From JANMDU01 sp031375105 (GTDB lineage Bacteria; Pseudomonadota; Gammaproteobacteria; Burkholderiales; Burkholderiaceae_C): a stretch of 64,000 nt of DNA. Positions 1 to 7,772 of the stretch are shown here, one piece after another. The notes beneath the pieces were generated by a model. The model ran no database searches, was not told where the DNA came from, and was given only the letters and a program-made list of their open reading frames with translations. The position numbers and the translations under genes were made by a program. Numbering within the stretch: the first letter of the stretch is position 1; each line of letters starts with the position of its first letter. The stretch lies in assembly GCA_031375105.1 (NCBI GenBank), contig JANMHJ010000002.1, positions 1 through 64,000 of the forward strand, written 5' to 3'.

Positions 1-534
1 ACTGGCCTCACAGCCAATGGCCGCCAATACGACGGCACGACGGCTGCGACTGTGAACACTGGCGCGGCGGTGGTTAACAACGTGGTCAGCGGCCAAAGCT
101 TAGGCTACAGCGGCAGCACAGGCACATTCTCCAGCGCCAACGCAGGCTTGCGCAACGTGACGGCCGGCGGTGCGCTGACCGCGGGCGAAGGCACGCTGCT
201 GTCAAACTACAACCTCACTGGCACGAACGCCTTGAGCGCGACGATTGCCCAGCGCGATGTGAACGTCACTGGCCTCACAGCCAATGGCCGCCAATACGAC
301 GGCACGACGGCTGCGACTGTGAACACTGGCGCGGCGGTGGTTAACAACGTGGTCAGCGGCCAAAGCTTAGGCTACAGCGGCAGCACGGGCACATTCTCCA
401 GCGCCAATGCAGGCTTGCGCAATGTGACGGCGGGTGGTGCGCTCACAGCGGGTGAAGGCACGCTGCTCTCCAACTACAACCTCACTGGCACGAACGCCTT
501 GAGCGCGACGATTGCCCAGCGCGATGTGAGCATC
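1..534 (+). repeat. Tandem 267-bp (89-codon) repeat in adhesin gene
   Basis: The sequence starting ACTGGCCTCACAGCC at base 1 recurs at base 268, and the two units differ at only a few mostly synonymous positions. The near identity suggests recent duplication or gene conversion between adhesin modules. Confidence 0.9.
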
Positions 535-1524
535 GCTGGCATGACGGCGGCCAACCGCGATTACAACGGCAACCGCGTTGCCAGTTTGTCGGGCGGCAGC
601 ATTGCAACTGGCGTGAGCGGCGAAAGCTTGGGCTTTAGCGGCACAACAGGCCAATTCAGCCAAGCCAATGTGGGCAACGCCTTGGCCGTCACAGTGAGCG
701 GCGCTACGCTGCAAAACGGTGAAGGCGGTGGCCTGGCCTCCAACTACAACCTGACCGGCCAGCCGACGGGCTTGACCGCGAACATCGCACCCAAGGCCGT
801 GACGATCACCGGCATGACGGCCGATGGCAAGGTGTATGACGGCAACACGCTGGCCATGCTGTCTGGCGGCCAAATCAGCACGGGCGTGGGCAGCGAGACA
901 CTGGGCTTCAGTGGGCAAACTGGGGCGTTTGTGTCGGCCAACGCGGGCAGCCGCGCCGTGCTTGTGAGCAATACGGCTCTTGCCAATGGCAGCAACGGTG
1001 GCTTGGCAAGCAACTACAGCTTGACCCAACCGACTGTGGCAAATGCCACCATCACCCCCCGCCCGGTCAATATCACGGGGATGACGGCGCTGGATCGACC
1101 CTTCGACACCACCAACATCATCGTGGTCTCGGGCACGCGGGTGATCAATAACGTGGTGGCTGGCCAGAGTATTGGCTTGTCTGGCACGCCGGTTGGCACC
1201 ACCCAGTCTCCCGACATCACGCAGCAGCCTGTGCCGGTGGCGGTGAGCGGCTGGGCTTTGGCCAATGGCACAGGCAACAATGCTGGCTTGGCCTCAAACT
1301 ACAGCCTCACGCCTTTGTTCCTGACAGCCAAGATCAACCCGGCCAGCGACCAAGGTGTGGGCGCGCAAATGAGCCCGCTGATCAACAGCCTGCGCAATGC
1401 CACCACCAATGCACCGAGTGCAACTGGCGGCGGCACATTCTCCGGCACGACGATACCCAACTGTCTGTTTACACCAGATATGACCTGGATTTGTATCGTG
1501 CAGCCGGGCATCAATTTGCCTTAA
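1..1524 (+). CDS. C-terminal part of a YDG-repeat filamentous adhesin (5' end outside window)
   Basis: The frame is open from base 1, so only the C-terminal 507 codons are seen. The protein is built of about 85-90 residue modules that each begin with a YDG or YNG motif (QYDGTTAAT, DYNGNRVAS, VYDGNTLAM) and end in SNYNLT or SNYSLT. This is the YDG/MBG-type module of very large hemagglutinin-like surface proteins of Gram-negative bacteria, probably exported by a two-partner or autotransporter route. The first two modules are near-identical with a 267-bp period; later ones are diverged. The last ~60 residues leave the repeat pattern and contain two cysteines (NCLFTPDMTWICIVQPG). No transporter partner gene lies in the window. 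Family call fairly sure, function inferred. Confidence 0.8.
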   Translation, partial: TGLTANGRQYDGTTAATVNTGAAVVNNVVSGQSLGYSGSTGTFSSANAGLRNVTAGGALTAGEGTLLSNYNLTGTNALSATIAQRDVNVTGLTANGRQYDGTTAATVNTGAAVVNNVVSGQSLGYSGSTGTFSSANAGLRNVTAGGALTAGEGTLLSNYNLTGTNALSATIAQRDVSIAGMTAANRDYNGNRVASLSGGSIATGVSGESLGFSGTTGQFSQANVGNALAVTVSGATLQNGEGGGLASNYNLTGQPTGLTANIAPKAVTITGMTADGKVYDGNTLAMLSGGQISTGVGSETLGFSGQTGAFVSANAGSRAVLVSNTALANGSNGGLASNYSLTQPTVANATITPRPVNITGMTALDRPFDTTNIIVVSGTRVINNVVAGQSIGLSGTPVGTTQSPDITQQPVPVAVSGWALANGTGNNAGLASNYSLTPLFLTAKINPASDQGVGAQMSPLINSLRNATTNAPSATGGGTFSGTTIPNCLFTPDMTWICIVQPGINLP

Positions 1525-1546
1525 CGCGCCACCTTGCAGCCTCTGC

Positions 1547-1584
1547 AACAAACCAGACAAACGCAAGTTTGTCTGGTTTGTTTT
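1547..1584 (+). terminator. Rho-independent terminator after adhesin gene
   Basis: A perfect 16-bp stem (AACAAACCAGACAAAC, loop GCAA, then its complement) lies 22 bases after the adhesin stop and runs into TTTT. Confidence 0.85.
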
Positions 1585-1643
1585 CACGCTTTAGCGGTTG
1601 AATCTTAGATTTCTCTAGATTTTTAGGGAATTCATCCTATATC

Positions 1644-1661
1644 TTGTCATACTCTTGTCAT
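1644..1661 (+). promoter_or_regulatory. Pho box (PhoB site) upstream of the PstS-like gene
   Basis: Two exact TTGTCAT heptamers are separated by four bases (TTGTCAT-ACTC-TTGTCAT), the 11-bp periodicity of a PhoB site (consensus CTGTCAT repeats). It lies 26 bases before the ATG, where the promoter should be, so phosphate-starvation control is likely. Confidence 0.75.
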
Positions 1662-1687
1662 ATTAAATAGGTTCAAGAGTTAGACAA

Positions 1688-2683
1688 ATGAAAACAACAC
1701 GATTTAGTACACGCAAAACGACTCGGCTTGCCCTGCTTTGCATGAGCTTGGTTTTCGGCCAAGCCAACGCACAGACGATCGGCACAGGCTCCACCCTGAT
1801 GCGCGATGTGATGACCAGCTGGACGGCGCAATACGGCTCAGCGTCCGGCGGCGCTCGCTACGAGCCCACCGGCTCTTCCGCTGGCATTGCGCAGGCACGG
1901 GAAGGCAATGTGGATTTTGGCGTGACGGATGTGCCGCTCACCGCGGCAGCTTTGCAACAAGCCAATCTGCGCCAAATACCCTTGGCGGCAGCCGCAGTGG
2001 CTGTGATCATCAATCTACCCGAACTGGGCGGCAAGCCGATCAAGCTTTCCGGCGATATCTTGGGCGATATTTTCACTGGTGCTATCACCCAATGGAATCA
2101 TTCTGTCATTGCAGCCGCCAACCCCGGCATGCCCTTGCCCGCACGCGCCATTGTGCCCATTTGGCGTAGCGACGGCTCGGGTCAGTCGTATGTGTTTTCC
2201 ACCTATGTGTCTCGTGGCAATGCCAAATGGCGGCGCACCATTGCGGGCACCAACAATCTGGCGCTGAGCAGCGGGCGCGGTGTGCGCGGCGGTGCGGCGA
2301 TGATTGAAGCCGTCAAAGCCACGCCCGGCGCGATTGGCTATGAAAGCCCCGGCGCAGCACAACGCGCAGGCCTAGGCATGGCCGAACTGCGCAATGCGGC
2401 AGATCGTTTTGTGGCTCCGAGCACGGCTTCAGTGAATGAAGCGCTGGCGCAAGCCAAATGGGCCGCAGATAGCCTCTCCGCTGATCTTGACGGCAGCCCA
2501 GGCGCAGGCAGCTACCCAATGAGCGCTGTGAGCTACGCAGTGATCTCGGGCAACCGCAAAGGCGGTGTGAATCCGATGCCATTTCTCAAAGCCGCAGTCG
2601 CATCTGGCGACGCGCAAGTTGCGCAAGCAGGCTTGTTGCCATTGCCCGCTGCCGGGAAGAATTTGGTCAGCCAAGTCAAGTGA
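1688..2683 (+). CDS. PstS-like phosphate ABC transporter substrate-binding protein
   Basis: A 331-residue exported protein with a signal peptide at about 1-28 (cut after QANA). It has the PstS hallmarks that bind phosphate: GTGSTL (32-37), TGSSAGI (61-67), DFGVTDVPL (76-84) and RSDGSGQSYVFSTY (160-173), then GAIGYESPG. The periplasmic protein should bind phosphate. No pstC, pstA, pstB or phoU gene follows, so it is an orphan; it may feed a transporter elsewhere, or serve in scavenging or surface roles as some solitary PstS proteins do. The Pho box just upstream supports the phosphate link. The ATG is the only start that keeps the signal peptide intact. Confidence 0.88.
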   Translation: MKTTRFSTRKTTRLALLCMSLVFGQANAQTIGTGSTLMRDVMTSWTAQYGSASGGARYEPTGSSAGIAQAREGNVDFGVTDVPLTAAALQQANLRQIPLAAAAVAVIINLPELGGKPIKLSGDILGDIFTGAITQWNHSVIAAANPGMPLPARAIVPIWRSDGSGQSYVFSTYVSRGNAKWRRTIAGTNNLALSSGRGVRGGAAMIEAVKATPGAIGYESPGAAQRAGLGMAELRNAADRFVAPSTASVNEALAQAKWAADSLSADLDGSPGAGSYPMSAVSYAVISGNRKGGVNPMPFLKAAVASGDAQVAQAGLLPLPAAGKNLVSQVK

Positions 2684-2704
2684 GCTTGCCGTCAAGTAGC
2701 AAGG

Positions 2705-3535
2705 CTAATGCGCCAGCCCGCTCACCACCGTCACCAAAGCCACGCCCACACCTAGCCAGGCGATTTGGGCAAAGGTTTCGCGTGGGCTGAGGCGGGTTTG
2801 CAGTTGCGGAATCAAATCGGCCAGCGCCACATACATGAAACTGGCCGAGGCGATCACCAGCATGAAGGGCAGCAGGCTTTCTAGCTGCGCCACGAGGAAA
2901 TAGCCCACCATGCCGCCCAGCACCGTCACGCCGCCTGCTAAGCACAGTTTGAGCAGCGCCGGATGGGAGCTGGTCTCAGATTGGCGCAGCACCACCAGAT
3001 CGCCCATGTGATGCGGCACTTCATGCGCGAGCACGGCCAAGCTGGCCACAATGCCGAGCTTCACGTCAGCGATAAAGGCCGAAGCGATCAAAACGCCATC
3101 GCCAAAGCAATGCACGCTGTCGCCCACCAACACAGCCCAGCCGCCCGAGCGCTTGGCTTCGCTGCTCGCGGCGGGGTGAGCATGATCGTGAGTTGCGTGG
3201 TCATGATGCGCATGATCATGTGGTGCGTGGTCATGTGCTGAGCCATGGTGATGATGCTCATGGCCGTGGTGATACAGCTCGGCTTTGTCGAGCAAGAAGA
3301 AGAAAATCAAAGCACCGAGCAACACGGCAAACAGCTCTTGAGCCCCAGTCGAGCTGTTGATCGCCTCGGGCAGCAGATGCATGAAAGCTGTGGCCAGCAG
3401 CGCCCCGGCGGCCAAGCTGAGCAAATGCTGCGTGTAGCGCGCAAGCACGCCGTAGGTGAGCAGCGCGGCCACGAGCACGCTGCCCACACCGGCAAGCGCA
3501 GTGCCCAAAACAATCGCAGGCAGGATCATATCCAT
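2705..3535 (-). CDS. ZIP family divalent metal transporter
   Basis: A 276-residue inner-membrane protein that should import zinc or a related divalent metal. About eight hydrophobic segments are visible. Between the third and fourth lies a cytoplasmic histidine-rich loop (about 89-120, some 17 His in HDH and HH clusters) typical of ZIP carriers. The metal-site helices are present: H142-C-F-G-D-G on helix 4 and H171-EVPHHMGD on helix 5. It stands alone, facing the PstS-like gene, and has an interspersed repeat in its 5' flank. Metal specificity cannot be read from sequence. Confidence 0.88.
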   Translation of the reverse strand: MDMILPAIVLGTALAGVGSVLVAALLTYGVLARYTQHLLSLAAGALLATAFMHLLPEAINSSTGAQELFAVLLGALIFFFLLDKAELYHHGHEHHHHGSAHDHAPHDHAHHDHATHDHAHPAASSEAKRSGGWAVLVGDSVHCFGDGVLIASAFIADVKLGIVASLAVLAHEVPHHMGDLVVLRQSETSSHPALLKLCLAGGVTVLGGMVGYFLVAQLESLLPFMLVIASASFMYVALADLIPQLQTRLSPRETFAQIAWLGVGVALVTVVSGLAH

Positions 3536-3566
3536 TCAATATCAATTCAAAAAGAAGCGTCGTTTA

Positions 3567-3607
3567 CTATCAAAAGATGAGCGCACTCCGCATATTTTAT
3601 AAGGGCA
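3567..3607 (+). repeat. Interspersed ATAGC repeat, copy 1 (orientation A)
   Basis: CTATCAAAAGATGAGCGC followed by CTCCGCATATTTTATAAGGGCA matches the family pattern. Intergenic, just upstream of the ZIP gene start. Confidence 0.7.
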
Positions 3608-3634
3608 ATCAGCCGATTTGGCTTAAAAATCCAT

Positions 3635-3657
3635 GAAAAAACCGCCCTGAGGCGGCT
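3635..3657 (-). terminator. Rho-independent terminator of the dienelactone hydrolase gene
   Basis: On the minus strand AGCCGCC-TCA-GGGCGG is followed by TTTTTT, about 70 bases after the hydrolase stop. Confidence 0.8.
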
Positions 3658-3727
3658 CTTTCTAGCGCGGCTAAGAAAGCCTCATCTCAATAGCTTACAG
3701 GAGTTGTCAAGCCCCCGGCTGAATAGC

Positions 3728-4630
3728 TCAAGCCACGCCGTTGGCTTTGAACCAATCCATGCAGCGTTTGAAGCCGTCTGCTGCGGGCTCAGCGCGGTAG
3801 CTGGGGCGATAGTCTGCATGGAAGGCATGCGGCGCACCGTCATACACCACGAATTCGCTTTTCTTGGCTGCGGCGCTGCCGTTCTTCAACTCAGCCTTCA
3901 TTTTTTCCACAGTATCTAGCGGAATGCCTGCGTCTGCGCCGCCATACAGGCCGAGCACAGGAGCGTTGAGGCCAGCCACCACGTCCACCGGCTGCTTTGG
4001 CGTCAAATCGGAAGCTTGGCCGACCAAACGACCATACCAAGCCACACCAGCCTTCAGACTCTTGTTGTGCGCGGCGTACAGCCAGACGATGCGCCCGCCC
4101 CAGCAAAAACCGGTGATGCCGACTTTGCTGGCATCGCCCCCATTGGCACGCGCCCAGGCCACCATGGCATCGAGGTCACTCATGACTTGCGCGTCAGGCA
4201 CCTTATCCACCACCTCTCGAATGAGATCAGCTATCACGTTGTAGGACGAAGGATCGCCTTGCCTGGCAAACAATTCCGGCGCGATCGCAAGGTAACCCGC
4301 CCGTGCAAAGCGACGGGTGGTGTCGGCAATGTACTCATGCACACCCAATATCTCTTGGATCACGAGCACCACCGGCAAATTTGCTTTGCCCGCGGGCCTT
4401 GCGACATAGGCCGGCATTTTGAATCCCCCGACATCGATCGCCACTTCGCTCGCACTCAGGCCTTCCGCTGATGTTTTGATGGCCGTTTGAGCCACAGCAG
4501 CGCCGGCGGCGGTGGCATAACCCACACCGAGCGCAGTCGTTTTGAGGACGGTTCGGCGACTGGGCGCCTGCCCGCCTGCACTGCTCAAAAAACTGGATGC
4601 CTCTGCGATGTTGTCGTGAATCGAGCGCAT
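3728..4630 (-). CDS. Dienelactone hydrolase family protein with Tat signal
   Basis: A 300-residue alpha/beta hydrolase. The triad of the carboxymethylenebutenolidase family is visible: Cys176 in GFCWGG, Asp233 in GGADAGIP and His268 in GAPHAFH. The N-terminus holds a twin-arginine signal (SRRTVLK then a hydrophobic stretch to AVAQ at about 48), so the enzyme is likely exported folded. The start at 4630 is chosen because GAAAGG precedes it and the Tat signal begins soon after; an in-frame extension upstream lacks a ribosome site. It is divergent from a 4-oxalocrotonate tautomerase-like gene, which hints at ring-cleavage products, but no complete pathway is here. Confidence 0.87.
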   Translation of the reverse strand: MRSIHDNIAEASSFLSSAGGQAPSRRTVLKTTALGVGYATAAGAAVAQTAIKTSAEGLSASEVAIDVGGFKMPAYVARPAGKANLPVVLVIQEILGVHEYIADTTRRFARAGYLAIAPELFARQGDPSSYNVIADLIREVVDKVPDAQVMSDLDAMVAWARANGGDASKVGITGFCWGGRIVWLYAAHNKSLKAGVAWYGRLVGQASDLTPKQPVDVVAGLNAPVLGLYGGADAGIPLDTVEKMKAELKNGSAAAKKSEFVVYDGAPHAFHADYRPSYRAEPAADGFKRCMDWFKANGVA

Positions 4631-4721
4631 GTTGCGCCTTTCGTGGAATAAACTCGCAGTATGAATCCAGCCGGACACCTGAGTTCCTCGCTGGGTTATC
4701 CCACTGCTAGAGGAAAACCCC

Positions 4722-4910
4722 ATGCCCACTCTCAAAGTTGAAATGATGGAAGGCCGCACGCCTGAACAAAAAACAGCGCTCGTCAAAGCATTGACCCAAG
4801 CTGTCGTGGATAGCCTCGGCTCCAAGCCGGAGAGCATCGACATCCTGATTTATGACATCCCGCGCCAAAACTGGGCGACGGGTGGCATCCAATGGTCTGA
4901 ACGAACTTGA
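4722..4910 (+). CDS. 4-oxalocrotonate tautomerase family protein
   Basis: A 62-residue protein starting Met-Pro, so Pro1 is exposed after Met removal and can act as the catalytic base of the tautomerase superfamily. The MEGRTPEQK and ALVKALTQAVVDSLG segments and the SIDILIYDIP strand fit the family, as does length. GAGG lies before the ATG. Divergent from the dienelactone hydrolase and 12 bases ahead of darP. The substrate is unknown. Confidence 0.85.
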   Translation: MPTLKVEMMEGRTPEQKTALVKALTQAVVDSLGSKPESIDILIYDIPRQNWATGGIQWSERT

Positions 4911-4922
4911 AATAAATACCCC

Positions 4923-5573
4923 ATGACACGCGGACAAAAAACGGGGCGCGGCCCCAATGGCTATTACGTCAAAGGCGAATTCGTGGCTGATGGCAGCGAG
5001 CTGGATGTCGAGCTGAAAGCCGAATTCGATGGCAGTCGCTCCAAGCTCAAAGCGGAAAGCGACGCGCTGCAAAAGCTCGGCATCCAATTGCTCGATTTAC
5101 CCGCTGCCCGCTTGGCCAAGTTGGATTTACCCGAAAAGCTGTTTGATGCCATCGCCGAGGCCAAACGCATCACCAACTTTGAAGGTAAGCGCCGCCAGAT
5201 GCAATTCATCGGCAAGCTCATGCGCAAGGTCGATGCAGAGCCGATCTACGCCGCCGTAGAAGCCGCCAAAAAAGGCAGCGCCACCGAGACGCTCATGCTG
5301 CACCGCGCCGAAAAATGGCGCGATGATTTGATCGCCCTCGATGGCAGCTTCGAGCAATGGATACACGCGTATCCAGACACCGACGCACAACATCTGCGCT
5401 CGCTGATCCGCCAAGCCAAAAAAGCCATCGTGCCCGATGCTGGCGCAGGCGAAGCCCAGCGCCAAGCCAAGGTCTACCGCGAGATTTTCCAAATCGTTAA
5501 GACGGCGATGCTGGCGAAAGCGGGCGAGGATGATGACATTGAGGTAGATGTGCAGGAAGATGAAGAAACGTGA
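4923..5573 (+). CDS. darP: Ribosome-associated protein DarP (YjgA, DUF615)
   Basis: A 216-residue, charged, mostly helical protein of the YjgA/DUF615 family, which binds late 50S assembly intermediates in E. coli. Typical segments are KLKAESDALQKLG, LPEKLFDAIAEAKRI, EGKRRQMQFIGKLMR and QHLRSLIRQAKKA. The acidic tail (EDDDIEVDVQEDEE) is common in this family. The stop overlaps a GTG of the next frame, but a better start for that gene lies further downstream. Confidence 0.9.
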   Translation: MTRGQKTGRGPNGYYVKGEFVADGSELDVELKAEFDGSRSKLKAESDALQKLGIQLLDLPAARLAKLDLPEKLFDAIAEAKRITNFEGKRRQMQFIGKLMRKVDAEPIYAAVEAAKKGSATETLMLHRAEKWRDDLIALDGSFEQWIHAYPDTDAQHLRSLIRQAKKAIVPDAGAGEAQRQAKVYREIFQIVKTAMLAKAGEDDDIEVDVQEDEET

Positions 5574-5590
5574 GTCACAAGGAGCGAAAT

Positions 5591-7117
5591 GTGAGAGCAG
5601 TATTTTTGTTATCGTTAACAGCGCTCATTTACATCTTTGGCAGCAGTGCAGTGCCTGCAATGACCGTGGAAGTGCAGGGTAACCAAGTCTTTGCCACTGG
5701 GCCAGTGGAAGATGATCTACGCAAGTTTGAAGAAGCGTTTGCCAAACCGGGCGTGGATACGGTGGTGTTTGTGAATTCGCCAGGTGGCGATTTGTGGACA
5801 GGCTTACGCGTAGGCCGATTGATTGCGGATAAAGGCCTCAAAACTGTGATCGCTGGAAGCTGCGTTTCAGCCTGTTCAATCATGTTCATGGGTGGTAAGC
5901 AGCGACAGTTTTCTGATGCTTTTCGCCCCACCCAAACCTTGATTGGTATTCATGGTGCGCACGACAAAGACACCAAACAAATCAACCCGATCGTTCAAAC
6001 GCAAATTTTTGCTTTTTACAAACAGCACATGGGTGAGAAGTTCAACTCAGAAGTCATCAATAAGGCTTTGTATGACATGCAAGATGCGGGCTCACTTCTG
6101 CGCGTGTTTGATTCGGTGAGAAGCAGCAAAACAGCACCCTATCACTGCACATCCTCACAAACACCGCGCGATAAATGTACTAAGCTCGATGGTATTGATG
6201 CTGCCAGCCTGGGAATCGTCACGCAGGTCGATTTGGTCAAGGTGAATCTTCCAGTGGCTTTCAAACCCCTCAACACCGTTTTTGGCCGCGAACTGCTCAG
6301 CGATATTTCTGATTTGCCCACCCTGCTTTCCGAGATATCAGAAGGCAAATGCCCACTCCCTGTTTGCAAAGACAACATTAAAAAATTTGCAGAGCGAACT
6401 GAAAACCGCGCAATCGCTACAGCAATCAGCTCCGCCGGCTTAGGATTGGCCAACAATGCTGATACGCCCGCCGCCGCCGCTGTGCGTGCTATTTACAACT
6501 GCAATCACCCAACCAACTTGCCAGCACGCTCGTGCGAAGTAAAAATTATCAACGGTTTTGAGGTGAGCGGGCATTACCTTGATTCGGATGCGGCACACGC
6601 CAAGACTTTAGCTGAGTTAAAAATTCCAAGCGATAAGTTTTACGCCAACGAAGAGTTTGGCGGCGGCTTCACAAAAGCGGAAGGCCTGCGCACAGAAAAA
6701 TTCACCGACATCACTCCTGCGGCTTTAGATGGCATTAAAACAGTGGGGACACAAGAGCTGGCGCGCATGCTCACAGGTGCTCAGCGGCCCGTTTTGATTG
6801 ATGTAGCTGGTTTTTTTGAGACGATTCCTAGCTCGGTGGCGATCTTGGGCACGGGAGCAGCGCAAGCTGATGCTGCCAAAGACGCGCCGATTGAAAAGCG
6901 CACTGAAAATATGCTCAAAGCCATCGCGCCAGATATGGGGCGAGCCATCGTCTTTTTCTGCGCTGGCCGAAATTGCTGGACTTCCGCCAACGCCGCGATG
7001 CGTGCAAAAAAACTGGGCTACACCCAAGTCTATTGGTATCGCGGTGGCATTGAAGCTTGGAAGGCAGCTAGCTTGCCCACAGTACCAGGGGTGGTTCGCG
7101 CCATTGCCAACCTTTGA
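5591..7117 (+). CDS. Exported ClpP/crotonase-like protein fused to a rhodanese-like domain
   Basis: A 508-residue protein with an N-terminal signal peptide. Start GTG 5591 is preferred over GTG 5570 because AAGGAG sits six bases before it. Residues ~20-200 resemble periplasmic ClpP-like proteins: VNSPGGDLWTGLRVGRL, GSCVSACSIMFMGG with the probable serine near 93, and GIHGAH. A middle region carries several cysteines (CPLPVCK, CNHP, SCEVK). Residues ~380-500 form a rhodanese-like domain ending FFCAGRNCWTSANAA, LGYTQVYWYRGGIEAWK. Its Cys-X4-Cys-Trp resembles the CXXCW rhodaneses found near PQQ-dependent catabolism genes. Substrate unknown; the domain pairing suggests periplasmic sulfur or thiol quality control, which is inference. 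Confidence 0.75.
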   Translation: MRAVFLLSLTALIYIFGSSAVPAMTVEVQGNQVFATGPVEDDLRKFEEAFAKPGVDTVVFVNSPGGDLWTGLRVGRLIADKGLKTVIAGSCVSACSIMFMGGKQRQFSDAFRPTQTLIGIHGAHDKDTKQINPIVQTQIFAFYKQHMGEKFNSEVINKALYDMQDAGSLLRVFDSVRSSKTAPYHCTSSQTPRDKCTKLDGIDAASLGIVTQVDLVKVNLPVAFKPLNTVFGRELLSDISDLPTLLSEISEGKCPLPVCKDNIKKFAERTENRAIATAISSAGLGLANNADTPAAAAVRAIYNCNHPTNLPARSCEVKIINGFEVSGHYLDSDAAHAKTLAELKIPSDKFYANEEFGGGFTKAEGLRTEKFTDITPAALDGIKTVGTQELARMLTGAQRPVLIDVAGFFETIPSSVAILGTGAAQADAAKDAPIEKRTENMLKAIAPDMGRAIVFFCAGRNCWTSANAAMRAKKLGYTQVYWYRGGIEAWKAASLPTVPGVVRAIANL

Positions 7118-7142
7118 AGCCACGAAGATTCAAAATCAGCAT

Positions 7143-7739
7143 ATGACTAGCTTTACACACGACCCCGTCACCATCGGCATCGTCTCCATCAGTGATCGCG
7201 CCAGCAGCGGTGTATATGAAGACAAAGGCTTGCCAGCTTTGAAAGAATGGCTGGCCAAGGCTTTGAAAAACCCGCTCACGTTTGAAGCGCGCTTGATTCC
7301 CGATGAAGCGCCGATCATCAGCCAGACTTTGATTGAGCTGGTGGATGCCGGTTGCAGCTTGGTGCTCACCACTGGCGGCACCGGCCCGGCGCTGCGCGAT
7401 GTGACACCGGAGGCCACATTGGCCGTGGCGCACAAGGAGATGCCGGGCTTTGGCGAGCAAATGCGCCAGATCAGCTTGCGCTTTGTGCCGACGGCCATTT
7501 TGTCGCGTCAATGCGCCGTGGTTCGTGACAGAAGTCTCATAATCAATTTGCCCGGTCAACCGAAAGCCATTGCAGAAACGTTAGAAGGTGTACGTGTCGG
7601 TGACAATTCTGTTGCCGGCATTTTTTCTGCAGTGCCCTACTGCATTGACTTGATCGGCGGGCCTTATCTGGAAACCCATGATGAGGTTTGCAAGGCCTTT
7701 CGGCCCAAGTCTGCGCTTAGGGTGCAAACACCAACATAG
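7143..7739 (+). CDS. mog: Molybdopterin adenylyltransferase, Mog/MoaB type
   Basis: A 198-residue enzyme of molybdenum cofactor synthesis that adenylylates molybdopterin before metal insertion. It shows IGIVSISDRASSGVYEDKG, the nucleotide-binding TTGGTGPALRDVTPEA, MPGFGEQMR and LPGQPKA, in the order typical of Mog. The length fits Mog, which is slightly longer than MoaB. The ATG at 7143 lies 25 bases after the fusion-protein stop. No other moa/moe genes are in the window. Confidence 0.9.
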   Translation: MTSFTHDPVTIGIVSISDRASSGVYEDKGLPALKEWLAKALKNPLTFEARLIPDEAPIISQTLIELVDAGCSLVLTTGGTGPALRDVTPEATLAVAHKEMPGFGEQMRQISLRFVPTAILSRQCAVVRDRSLIINLPGQPKAIAETLEGVRVGDNSVAGIFSAVPYCIDLIGGPYLETHDEVCKAFRPKSALRVQTPT

Positions 7740-7772
7740 GTGGGCTGCGCGTGGTCAAATCAGGGAATCTGA

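Noticed and set aside
1..534. Direct repeats considered as a CRISPR array
   Set aside because: Units are 267 bp, contiguous, coding and without spacers.
367..1029. Long antisense frame of 220 codons opposite the adhesin
   Set aside because: It arises from the repetitive GC-rich coding strand; composition (His, Ala, Arg-rich without structure) marks it as a shadow.
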